Source: Hydrogenophaga sp. PAMC20947 (GTDB lineage: Bacteria > Pseudomonadota > Gammaproteobacteria > Burkholderiales > Burkholderiaceae_C). Taken from it: a stretch of DNA of 64,000 nt. Every line of letters begins with the position of its first letter. Position 1 is the first letter of the stretch. The notes under the pieces were generated by a model that was not told where the DNA came from, made no database searches, and worked only from the letters and a program-made list of their open reading frames with translations. Below, one piece after another: positions 30,447 to 37,383 of this stretch. The translations under genes were made by a program, and so were the position numbers. The DNA lies in the NCBI RefSeq assembly GCF_004795855.1, contig NZ_CP039252.1, forward strand, positions 3,596,001 to 3,660,000, read 5' to 3'.

Positions 30447-30788
30447 CTAGTGGCTGATCATCCAGGGCCGCTTGCCTGGAAAGGCCTTGGCGCCATTGGG
30501 CGCCGTCACCGTGGCCTTGCTGCGCCCGGTGCTGCAGCAGCCACAACCGGGGGGATGGCGCAATCGCTGGTAGTCGCGTGAGCTTTGGGGCTCGTGACGC
30601 GCGCGCTCGTTGGTTGCCATGGCCGTGCGGGTACTGCCATTCATGAGGGCGAGGCGGGGCGCGGTGGCGAAGACGCGTGGAGAAGCACCCGCACAGTCAG
30701 GGCATGCTGCGGGCACATTGCGCTCGGCCAAAGTCCTGAAAGCGTCAAAGCCACCGCAACTGGGGCATTCATAGTCGTAAGTAGGCAT
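30447..30788 (-). CDS. fmdB: FmdB-type zinc-ribbon protein
   Basis: A 113-residue protein with the FmdB regulatory zinc ribbon at the N-terminus (MPTYDYECPSCGGF ... CPDCAG). The longer tail has a second Cys group (GCGCC, near residue 84) and a conserved-looking C-terminus. FmdB was named in the Methylophilus formamidase cluster, where it was proposed to regulate fmdA. It lies directly between fmdA and amiE. The extra CGCC motif is not part of the minimal FmdB domain and could bind metal. Confidence 0.85.
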   Translation of the reverse strand: MPTYDYECPSCGGFDAFRTLAERNVPAACPDCAGASPRVFATAPRLALMNGSTRTAMATNERARHEPQSSRDYQRLRHPPGCGCCSTGRSKATVTAPNGAKAFPGKRPWMISH

Positions 30789-30821
30789 GGCGGACGGATC
30801 CTAAAAATCAGACAGGTAGGC

Positions 30822-30901
30822 GGCGGCAATCCCAGCCGCCAGCGTTTGAACTGCACCGCGCCCGACCCCCACCTCCGAAGAGAAGGGATAGGGCGGTGCA
30901 G
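30822..30901 (-). promoter_or_regulatory. Inverted repeats between fmdA and fmdB
   Basis: The 120-bp gap contains two nested candidates: a 6-bp stem GGCGGC/GCCGCC with a 7-nt loop (30822-30840) and a 9-bp stem CTGCACCGC/GCGGTGCAG with a 33-nt loop (30851-30901). Neither has a T run, so they look like RNA-processing or mRNA-stability elements rather than terminators. They could set different levels for fmdA and for fmdB-amiE. Confidence 0.35.
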
Positions 30902-30908
30902 TGGTCCA

Positions 30909-32135
30909 TCACAGGTCTGGCGACAAGGGCATCTGCACCGAACCATCCAGGTGCTTGATCGGCCCGGCGGCGTTGGGGTTGATGTCGAAATCAAAGATCT
31001 GCGTGGGCAGCCAGAGGGTGGCGCACGAGTTCGGCACATCGACCACCCCACTGATGTGCCCTTGCACGGGCGCAGTACCCAGAATGGAATAAGCCTGTGC
31101 GCCCGAGTACCCGAATTTCTTCAGATACTCGATGGCATTCAGACAGGCCTGGCGGTAAGCCACGTTGACGTCCAGGTAGTACTGCTTGCCAGCCTCGTCC
31201 ACCGAAATGCCCTCAAAGATCAGGTAGTCGTTGTAATTCGGCGTGATCGGGCTGGGCTTGAAAATGGGGTTCTTGATGCCGTACTTGGCCATGCCCCCTT
31301 TGATGAGCGTGACTTTCATGTGCACCCAGCCCGCCATCTCGATGGCGCCGCAGAAGGTGATCTCTCCGTCGCCCTGACTGAAGTGCAGATCACCCACAGA
31401 CAGCCCTGCCCCTTCGATGTACACCGGGAAAAACACCTTGGCCCCTCGCGAGAGGTCTTTGATATCGCAGTTCCCACCGTGTTCGCGGGGCGGCACGGTG
31501 CGCGCGCCTTCTGCGGCCGCCTTGTCGCGTGCTGCGCCGGTCATCTTGCCCATGTGGGCGGTGGCGGCAAAAGGCGGATTGGCCAGACCGCTGGTGCTGG
31601 GATCGGAATCGATCAGCGCCTGCTCGCGTGTGTTCCACATCTCCAGCATCTTGGGATCGGGCAGGCAGCCGATCAAGCCTGGATGGATAAGGCCGGCGTA
31701 GTTCACGCCAGGCACGTGGCGCGAGCTGGTGAACATGCCATGGATATCCCAGATCGATTTTTGGGCCTGGGGGAAGTGGTCGGTCAGAAAACCGCCGCCG
31801 TTTTTCTTGCTGAAGAAACCGTTGAAACCCCAAAGACTGTCCTGCTTGGCGCCGATGTCGAGCAAGTCGACCACGAGCAGATCGCCCGGCTCGGCGCCCT
31901 TCACGCCCACGGGACCGGACAGGTAGTGCACGGTCGTCAGGTCGATGTCGCGCACATCGTCTGCGCTGTCGTTGTTCTGGATGAAGCCCCCCGTCCAGTC
32001 AAAGGTTTCCAGCACGAACTCGTCGCCCGGGTTGACCCAGCAGGCCATCGGAATGTCGGGGTGCCAGCGGTTGTGGATGTTCTCGTTTTCGGTGGGTGAC
32101 TTGCTGAGATCAACCTTGATCAGGGTATCGGCCAT
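30909..32135 (-). CDS. fmdA: Formamidase/acetamidase
   Basis: A 408-residue member of the FmdA_AmdA family, the same length as the Methylophilus enzyme. It carries the typical HNRWHPDIP start region, PVGVKGAEPGDLLVVDLLD near residue 85, PGVNYAGLIHPGLIG, REHGGNCDIKDL, and the C-terminal GVVDVPNSCATLWLPTQIFDFD. It hydrolyses formamide (and acetamide less well) to ammonia and formate, and is unrelated in fold to AmiE. It follows the last ABC ATPase gene by 54 bp, so import and hydrolysis are encoded together. Confidence 0.95.
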   Translation of the reverse strand: MADTLIKVDLSKSPTENENIHNRWHPDIPMACWVNPGDEFVLETFDWTGGFIQNNDSADDVRDIDLTTVHYLSGPVGVKGAEPGDLLVVDLLDIGAKQDSLWGFNGFFSKKNGGGFLTDHFPQAQKSIWDIHGMFTSSRHVPGVNYAGLIHPGLIGCLPDPKMLEMWNTREQALIDSDPSTSGLANPPFAATAHMGKMTGAARDKAAAEGARTVPPREHGGNCDIKDLSRGAKVFFPVYIEGAGLSVGDLHFSQGDGEITFCGAIEMAGWVHMKVTLIKGGMAKYGIKNPIFKPSPITPNYNDYLIFEGISVDEAGKQYYLDVNVAYRQACLNAIEYLKKFGYSGAQAYSILGTAPVQGHISGVVDVPNSCATLWLPTQIFDFDINPNAAGPIKHLDGSVQMPLSPDL

Positions 32136-32189
32136 GGCGTGCTCCTTTGGGGGGTGGAAGAATGGAGGGGAAGTGGGACGGACGGTGTG

Positions 32190-32879
32190 TCAGACAGAGA
32201 GATAGGACTTGATGCGCGCCTGGTCGGTGTCGGCGCGCGCGGTCTCATGCACAAGACGCCCGCCTTCGATCACAAAAAGGCGGTCGGCCACATCCATCGC
32301 AAACGACAACACCTGCTCGGACACCACAATGGTGATTTCGCGCATCTTGCGAATCTCGTTGAGCGCTTTGGCGATGTCTTTGATGATGGAAGGCTGGATG
32401 CCTTCGGTGGGCTCGTCGAGCAACAACACCTTGGGGTTGGTCACGAGCGCCCGGGCAATGGCGAGCTGTTGCTGTTGCCCACCCGAGAGGTTGCCGCCCT
32501 TGCGCCGACGCATCTCCCACAACACCGGAAAGAGCGCATAGATCTCTTCCGGTATGGCTTTGAACTTGGCGTTCTCCAGCCCCGTCTGGATGTTTTCTTC
32601 GACGGTCAGGGTCGGAAAAATCATGCGGCCCTGGGGTACGTAGGCAATGCCCTTGGCGACCCGACGGAAACTCTCATCGTGAGAAATGTCTTGACCGGCG
32701 ATCGAGATTTGCCCTGACTTCAAAGGCAAGATGCCCATGAGGCTTTTGAACAGCGTGGTCTTGCCCATGCCGTTGCGTCCCATGATGGCCACCGTTTCGT
32801 TTTTTCGCCCGTCGAACGAGAGGCCATGCAAGGCTTCGCTTTGTCCATAGGACACGAACAGATCTTTGACTTCCAGCAT
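32190..32879 (-). CDS. Urea/amide-type ABC transporter ATP-binding protein (UrtE/LivF-like)
   Basis: A 229-residue ABC ATPase with Walker A GRNGMGKTT near residue 37, the signature LSGGQQQQLAIARAL near 134 and Walker B VLLLDEPTEGIQP. The LSGGQQQQL signature and the TEGIQPSIIKDI run are typical of UrtE, the second ATPase of urea-type importers. It starts at the ATG at 32879, 29 bp after the partner ATPase gene. It would energise uptake of short-chain amides or urea together with the other four transporter genes. Confidence 0.9.
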   Translation of the reverse strand: MLEVKDLFVSYGQSEALHGLSFDGRKNETVAIMGRNGMGKTTLFKSLMGILPLKSGQISIAGQDISHDESFRRVAKGIAYVPQGRMIFPTLTVEENIQTGLENAKFKAIPEEIYALFPVLWEMRRRKGGNLSGGQQQQLAIARALVTNPKVLLLDEPTEGIQPSIIKDIAKALNEIRKMREITIVVSEQVLSFAMDVADRLFVIEGGRLVHETARADTDQARIKSYLSV

Positions 32880-32908
32880 GTTGTGCTCCTTTTGGGTTCC
32901 TGGCGGCA

Positions 32909-33652
32909 TCAGTGGCCGAGGTACACGTCGATGACCTTGGGGTCTGCCTGTACCTGCTCCATCGGGCCTTCGGCGAGGATCTTTCCCTGGTGCATCACGG
33001 TGACCTTGTGAGCGATTTTTTTTACGAATTCCATGTCGTGCTCGATCACGATCACCGCGCGATTCGTGCAGATGCGCTGCAGCAATTCGGCCGTGAGCTC
33101 GCGCTCCCGTGCACTCATGCCGGCAATGGGTTCGTCCAGCATCAGAAGCTCGGGTTCCTGCATCAGCAACATGCCAATTTCCAGCCACTGCTTCTGGCCA
33201 TGAGAGAGCAGGCCAGCCTCTGTTTCGAGCCGGTCCAACAAGCCAATGTCCAGGGCCACGGCCTCCACGCTGGCACGTATGGCATCTGTGCACTTGAATG
33301 CCAAAGCACCAAAAACCGACCGGCCGCTCGGGTAAGAAACCTCCAGATTTTTGAACACGGACAGGTTTTCGTAGATCGACGGCGTCTGGAACTTGCGCCC
33401 GATGCCCAGACGGACCCGCTTGTATTCCGGCACCTTCAGAATTTCCTCGTTCTTGAACTTGATGCTGCCGCCGCTGGCCTGGGTTTTGCCGCAAATCAAA
33501 TCGAGCAACGTGGTCTTGCCGGCGCCGTTCGGGCCGATGATCACCCGCAGTTCGTTTTTGTCGATGTAGAGCGTGAGCGCATCAATGGCTTTGAAGCCAT
33601 CAAAGGACACGGTCAGGTCTTCGACGGAAAGTGCAAAGTCGGTATTGCTCAT
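32909..33652 (-). CDS. Urea/amide-type ABC transporter ATP-binding protein (UrtD/LivG-like)
   Basis: A 247-residue ABC ATPase with Walker A GPNGAGKTT near residue 40 and the non-standard signature LSHGQKQWLEIGMLL in place of LSGGQ, a hallmark of UrtD-type subunits. Walker B is LLMLDEPIAGMS and the switch His is in VIEHDMEFV. It pairs with the UrtE-like ATPase encoded next. The family context (formamidase downstream) favours amide over urea as substrate, since no urease or urea carboxylase gene is present in the window. Confidence 0.9.
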   Translation of the reverse strand: MSNTDFALSVEDLTVSFDGFKAIDALTLYIDKNELRVIIGPNGAGKTTLLDLICGKTQASGGSIKFKNEEILKVPEYKRVRLGIGRKFQTPSIYENLSVFKNLEVSYPSGRSVFGALAFKCTDAIRASVEAVALDIGLLDRLETEAGLLSHGQKQWLEIGMLLMQEPELLMLDEPIAGMSARERELTAELLQRICTNRAVIVIEHDMEFVKKIAHKVTVMHQGKILAEGPMEQVQADPKVIDVYLGH

Positions 33653-33673
33653 GGATTATTTCTCGTTGAAACG

Positions 33674-34873
33674 TCAAACGCCTTGACCGCGAGTGCCTTC
33701 TGGCAGGTCGGCTTGTGCCTGTGGCACAGCGCTCGCTTCCGGCAGTCGCTTGAGGGCGGCTGGCGGCGTGGGCACACCCGCATCCTTCAGGGCCTGGCGG
33801 CGCGAGCGCCACCAGGGCACGATGCGTTCTTCCCACACACCGGCCAGGCCCATGGGGAATGCCATGGTCACGCCGATGAAAAGGGCCGCCATGAGGAACA
33901 GCCAGGCATCCGGAAAGCTCTCCGAAAAGTAGGTCTTTCCTGCATTGACCAACAACGTGCCGTAGACCGCACCCACCAAGCTCATGCGCCCACCCACAGC
34001 GGCAAAAATCACCATTTCAATCGAAGGCACGATGCCGACAAAGCTGGGCGACATGAAGCCCACCTGCAGCGAAAACATCGCACCGCCAATGCCCGAGAGA
34101 CCCGCTGCCAGACAGAAGACAAATATGCGAAAGTCGGCCACGTCATAGCCGGAGAAACGCACCCGGTCCTCCTTGTCGCGCATGGCGAGCAAGAGCGTGC
34201 CAACCTTGCTGGTCTGGATCCATCGGCACAGCAGAATCGAGCCGATCAACAAGCCGACACACAGGTAGTACAGGACGTATTTGGCGCTGTCTGTACGGGT
34301 ATCCCAGCCCAGCACCGTCTTCAGATCGGTCATGCCATTGACCCCGCCGGTGTAGCCCTGTTGGCCGATGATCAGCACCGTGAGAATCAGTGCGACAGCC
34401 TGCGTGATGATGGCAAAGTACACGCCTCCGACGCGGCGTTTGAACATGGCGTAGCTGATGATCCAGGCCAGCAACATGGGAACGGCGATCACCGCAATCA
34501 ATGCCAGGGGCAGGCTTTTGAACGGCACCCAGAAGGTGGGCAACTCGGTGATCTGGTTCCAGTCCATGAAGTCAGGAATGCCTGGTGTGGACTGAATTTT
34601 GGTGCTCACGGGATCCGAGGCTTCGAGCTTGAGGAACATGGCCATGGCGTAACCGCCCAGGCCAAAAAACACCCCTTGGCCCAGACTCAGAATGCCACCG
34701 TAACCCCACACCATCACCAGTCCAACGGCCACGAATGCGTAGGTGAGGTATTTCCCGACCAGGTTGAGACGAAAGATGTCCAGAGCCAACGGCAAGACAA
34801 CGGCGAGCAACAGGGTGAGCAGCACCACACTGGCGAGCTGGTAACGGTGTATCCAGGCCTTCAAAGTGTTCAT
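33674..34873 (-). CDS. fmdF: Amide/urea ABC transporter permease (FmdF/UrtC/LivM-like)
   Basis: A 399-residue permease of the branched-chain-amino-acid/urea group. It has about ten hydrophobic helices, a GYGGILSLGQGVFFGLGGYAMAMFL motif near residue 60 and the EAA-like region AGLSGIGGAMFSLQVGF near 260. A charged, Pro-rich cytoplasmic tail of about 45 residues ends the protein. It forms the translocation pore with the LivH-like permease encoded upstream. The symbol follows the Methylophilus fmdDEF naming by analogy. Confidence 0.87.
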   Translation of the reverse strand: MNTLKAWIHRYQLASVVLLTLLLAVVLPLALDIFRLNLVGKYLTYAFVAVGLVMVWGYGGILSLGQGVFFGLGGYAMAMFLKLEASDPVSTKIQSTPGIPDFMDWNQITELPTFWVPFKSLPLALIAVIAVPMLLAWIISYAMFKRRVGGVYFAIITQAVALILTVLIIGQQGYTGGVNGMTDLKTVLGWDTRTDSAKYVLYYLCVGLLIGSILLCRWIQTSKVGTLLLAMRDKEDRVRFSGYDVADFRIFVFCLAAGLSGIGGAMFSLQVGFMSPSFVGIVPSIEMVIFAAVGGRMSLVGAVYGTLLVNAGKTYFSESFPDAWLFLMAALFIGVTMAFPMGLAGVWEERIVPWWRSRRQALKDAGVPTPPAALKRLPEASAVPQAQADLPEGTRGQGV

Positions 34874-34915
34874 GTCATTTTTCTCCGGAAGAAATCGAAT
34901 CGAAGGAGCGGGGAT

Positions 34916-35830
34916 TCAACGGCGCACTTTGCTGGGGAACAAGCCCTGAGGGCGCACCATCAGGATCAGCACGATCAGGGAGAGGGTCAGCATTTTGGCC
35001 ATGGAGCCAGAAAGGAAAAATTCGGTGATCGATTGCGTCTGTGCGATGCCAAAAGCAGAAACCACCGTGCCCAGCAAGCTGGCCGCGCCGCCAAAGGTGA
35101 CCACGAGAAAGGCGTCCACGATGTAGAGCGAACCCGATGTCGGGCCCGTGGACCCGATGGTGGTGAAGGCCGCACCGGCGACGCCGGCAATACCGCAGCC
35201 AATGGCAAAGGTGAGGCGGTCGGTCTTTTTCGTATCGATACCGGTGGCATTGGCCATCACCCGGTTGCTCACCGTGGCCCGTACGCGCAGGCCCCAGCGG
35301 CTCTTGTTCATGGCGATCCATACGCCGGTCGTGACCAGGGCGGTCAACGCCAACACAAACATGCCGTTGATCGGGATGTCCAGACCCTCGGAAGGCGCCC
35401 AGGAACCCATCAACCAGTCGGGCAAGGTCGGGCTGACCTCTTTGGGACCAATGAAGGTTCGAAAACATTGCTGCATGGCCAGGCTGATGCCCCATGTCGC
35501 GAGCAGGGTGTCCAGCGGGCGCTTGTACAGGTGGCGGATCAGCCCCCATTCGACAAACCAGCCGACCACGAAAGCAAGCAGGAAAGCGGCCACGATGGCG
35601 AAGGGAAAATAGGCGGCGACAGCCTCGGGGCTGATCGCTTCGGCCAGCGTCGAGCCCAGGTAAATGGTGTACGCCCCGATGGTCATGAACTCACCATGGG
35701 CCATGTTGATCACTCCCATCTGCCCGAAAATGATGGCCAGCCCCAGCCCCATCAGGAGCAACACAGCAAACAAACTCAAGCCAGCAAAGCCTTGCATCAG
35801 GCCAATGTTGAGCAGGTCATCAAAGCTCAT
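34916..35830 (-). CDS. fmdE: Amide/urea ABC transporter permease (FmdE/LivH-like)
   Basis: A 304-residue permease with about eight helices and the LivH-type motifs MGVINMAHGEFMTIGAYT near residue 35 and GIAGVAGAAFTTIGSTGP near 215. It is much shorter than canonical UrtB (about 520 residues, with an extra periplasmic domain), which is the main reason to favour the FmdE/amide type over true urea UrtB. It lies 134 bp after the substrate-binding-protein gene and 42 bp before the second permease gene. Confidence 0.87.
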   Translation of the reverse strand: MSFDDLLNIGLMQGFAGLSLFAVLLLMGLGLAIIFGQMGVINMAHGEFMTIGAYTIYLGSTLAEAISPEAVAAYFPFAIVAAFLLAFVVGWFVEWGLIRHLYKRPLDTLLATWGISLAMQQCFRTFIGPKEVSPTLPDWLMGSWAPSEGLDIPINGMFVLALTALVTTGVWIAMNKSRWGLRVRATVSNRVMANATGIDTKKTDRLTFAIGCGIAGVAGAAFTTIGSTGPTSGSLYIVDAFLVVTFGGAASLLGTVVSAFGIAQTQSITEFFLSGSMAKMLTLSLIVLILMVRPQGLFPSKVRR

Positions 35831-35884
35831 GGTGAAACTCCAGCGAAAGTGATTTCAGGGTCGACGGTCTGGTCGCGACGAGGA

Positions 35885-35904
35885 CCCGCCCAGGCTTGGG
35901 CGGG
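35885..35904 (-). promoter_or_regulatory. Intercistronic hairpin after the binding-protein gene
   Basis: A perfect 8-bp GC stem CCCGCCCA/TGGGCGGG with a 4-nt loop lies in the 134-bp gap between the substrate-binding-protein gene and the first permease gene. There is no T run. Such hairpins commonly protect the 3' end of the binding-protein mRNA or partly terminate, so that the periplasmic protein is made in excess over membrane subunits. Confidence 0.5.
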
Positions 35905-35964
35905 ACCGGCTGCGCCGACCCGTTGGGCTCGGCCGCGGCGCCAGGGCACCGCGGCAGTCAGTGG

Positions 35965-37233
35965 TTACTGGTATCCCTTGGGGAATGGATCGGGTTTGAT
36001 CAGTTCAGGCGACTCTGAGACCACTTTGAACGTCCCGTCTGGCAACCCCATGGCGATGCGGGATTTGCTCCACAAGTGGTGGTTGGGGTCGAGCTTGACG
36101 TAGCCTTCAGGCGCTGTTTTCAATTCAATGCCCGTCTCGGAAGCGGCGACGACCTTGTCCACATCGAAGCTCTTGGCTTTCTCGACCGCTGCCTTCCACA
36201 ACCAGGGGCCCAGGTAGCCCGCCTGCGTCACGTCGCCGATGACCGCGTCTTTGCCGTACTTCGCCTTGAAGGCCGCCACAAACTTCTTGTTGTTCGCGTT
36301 GTCAAGCGACTGGAAGTACTTCATCGAAGAATAGAAGCCTTTGAAGTTCTCACCACCCACACCGGTCATCTCATCTTCGGTGACCGAGAGCGTCACCAGA
36401 AGCTGCTTGTCGCCCGTGATGCCTGCGGCCTTGAGCGCCTTGTAGAAGGCCACATTGGAGCCCCCAACCACCGCAACAAAAATGCAGTCGGGCTTTTGCA
36501 GCTTGATCTTGTTCATCAGGGACCCGAAACTGGTGCTGCCCAGCGGGTAATACTCCTCCCCGACGACTTTGCCCTTCTGGAAGCTCTCGATGTGTTTGCG
36601 CGCAATCTTCATCGAGGTGCGTGGCCAGATGTAGTCCGAACCAATGAGGAAGAAGGTCTTGGCCTTCTTCTCGGATTTGGCCCAGTCCAGGCTGTACAGA
36701 ATCTGCTGGGTGGCTTCCTGCCCCGTGTAGATCACGTTTTTGGACTGCTCCAGGCCTTCATAAAAGGTGGGGTAATAGAGCAGGCCATTTTCCCGCTCAA
36801 ACACGGGCAGAACCGCCTTGCGCGAGGCCGACGTCCAGCACCCGAAAACCGCAGCGCAATGGTCGCTGATCAACAGCTTCTTGGACTTCTCAGCAAAAGT
36901 GGGCCAGTCGGAAGCACCGTCTTCCTTGATGACCTTGATCTGGCGCCCAAGGATCCCGCCCATGGCGTTGATTTCATCAATGGCGAGTTGCTCGGCCTGA
37001 ATCGAACCGGTCTCGGAAATGGCCATGGTGCCAGTGGACGAATGCAGCTGGCCCACCGTGACTTCGGTGTCCGTGACGGCGAGCTTGGTCGTGTTAACAG
37101 CGGACGTTGGCTGGCCGAAACTCCAGGTTGGGAAGCCCACCACGGAGGCGGCGCCCAACATTTGTAAGACCCGGCGGCGGCTGGCTGCCGGGGTTTCGAG
37201 GGATACGTCATTCGGATCGGATGCGTGCTTCAT
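35965..37233 (-). CDS. fmdD: Amide/urea ABC transporter substrate-binding protein (FmdD/UrtA-like)
   Basis: A 422-residue periplasmic binding protein. A Tat-like signal (SRRRVLQMLGAASVVGF, residues 18-34) is followed by the UrtA/FmdD fold with VTVGQLHSSTGTMAISE near 60, CAAVFGCWTSASRKAVLP near 130 and GLLYYPTFYEGLEQS near 155. These match receptors for urea and short-chain amides. The ATG at 37233 has AGGAG upstream; longer in-frame starts would run into the palindrome at 37304-37349. It is the first gene of the amide series and divergent from the sensor kinase gene. Confidence 0.9.
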   Translation of the reverse strand: MKHASDPNDVSLETPAASRRRVLQMLGAASVVGFPTWSFGQPTSAVNTTKLAVTDTEVTVGQLHSSTGTMAISETGSIQAEQLAIDEINAMGGILGRQIKVIKEDGASDWPTFAEKSKKLLISDHCAAVFGCWTSASRKAVLPVFERENGLLYYPTFYEGLEQSKNVIYTGQEATQQILYSLDWAKSEKKAKTFFLIGSDYIWPRTSMKIARKHIESFQKGKVVGEEYYPLGSTSFGSLMNKIKLQKPDCIFVAVVGGSNVAFYKALKAAGITGDKQLLVTLSVTEDEMTGVGGENFKGFYSSMKYFQSLDNANNKKFVAAFKAKYGKDAVIGDVTQAGYLGPWLWKAAVEKAKSFDVDKVVAASETGIELKTAPEGYVKLDPNHHLWSKSRIAMGLPDGTFKVVSESPELIKPDPFPKGYQ

Positions 37234-37303
37234 GGGGAACTCCTGCGGGGGTTGGAACAGCGGAACCGGCTGGTGGCCGACTGATTGACAGGTTAGGGAT
37301 TTC

Positions 37304-37349
37304 CCGGGGTTCGGCCCATACGTTAAATAACGTATGGGCCGAACCCCGG
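37304..37349. promoter_or_regulatory. 46-bp perfect palindrome in the divergent control region
   Basis: Two perfectly complementary 22-bp arms (37304-37325 and 37328-37349) flank an AA centre. The inner core reads TACGTTAAATAACGTA and the outer part is a GC-rich extension. It lies about 70 bp before the binding-protein ATG on one side and 34 bp before the sensor-kinase ATG on the other. The position and symmetry suggest an operator for a dimeric regulator, most simply the LuxR-type response regulator encoded at 40796. A structured RNA on either strand is also possible. Confidence 0.75.
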
Positions 37350-37383
37350 TGAAATCGAGAACGGTTCTTGCTTGCTCTGGGGC

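Noticed and set aside
32912..36103. A 1,063-codon plus-strand frame antisense to the ABC transporter genes
   Set aside because: It spans several well-supported genes on the other strand and reads as His/Gln/Gly-rich nonsense with no family match.
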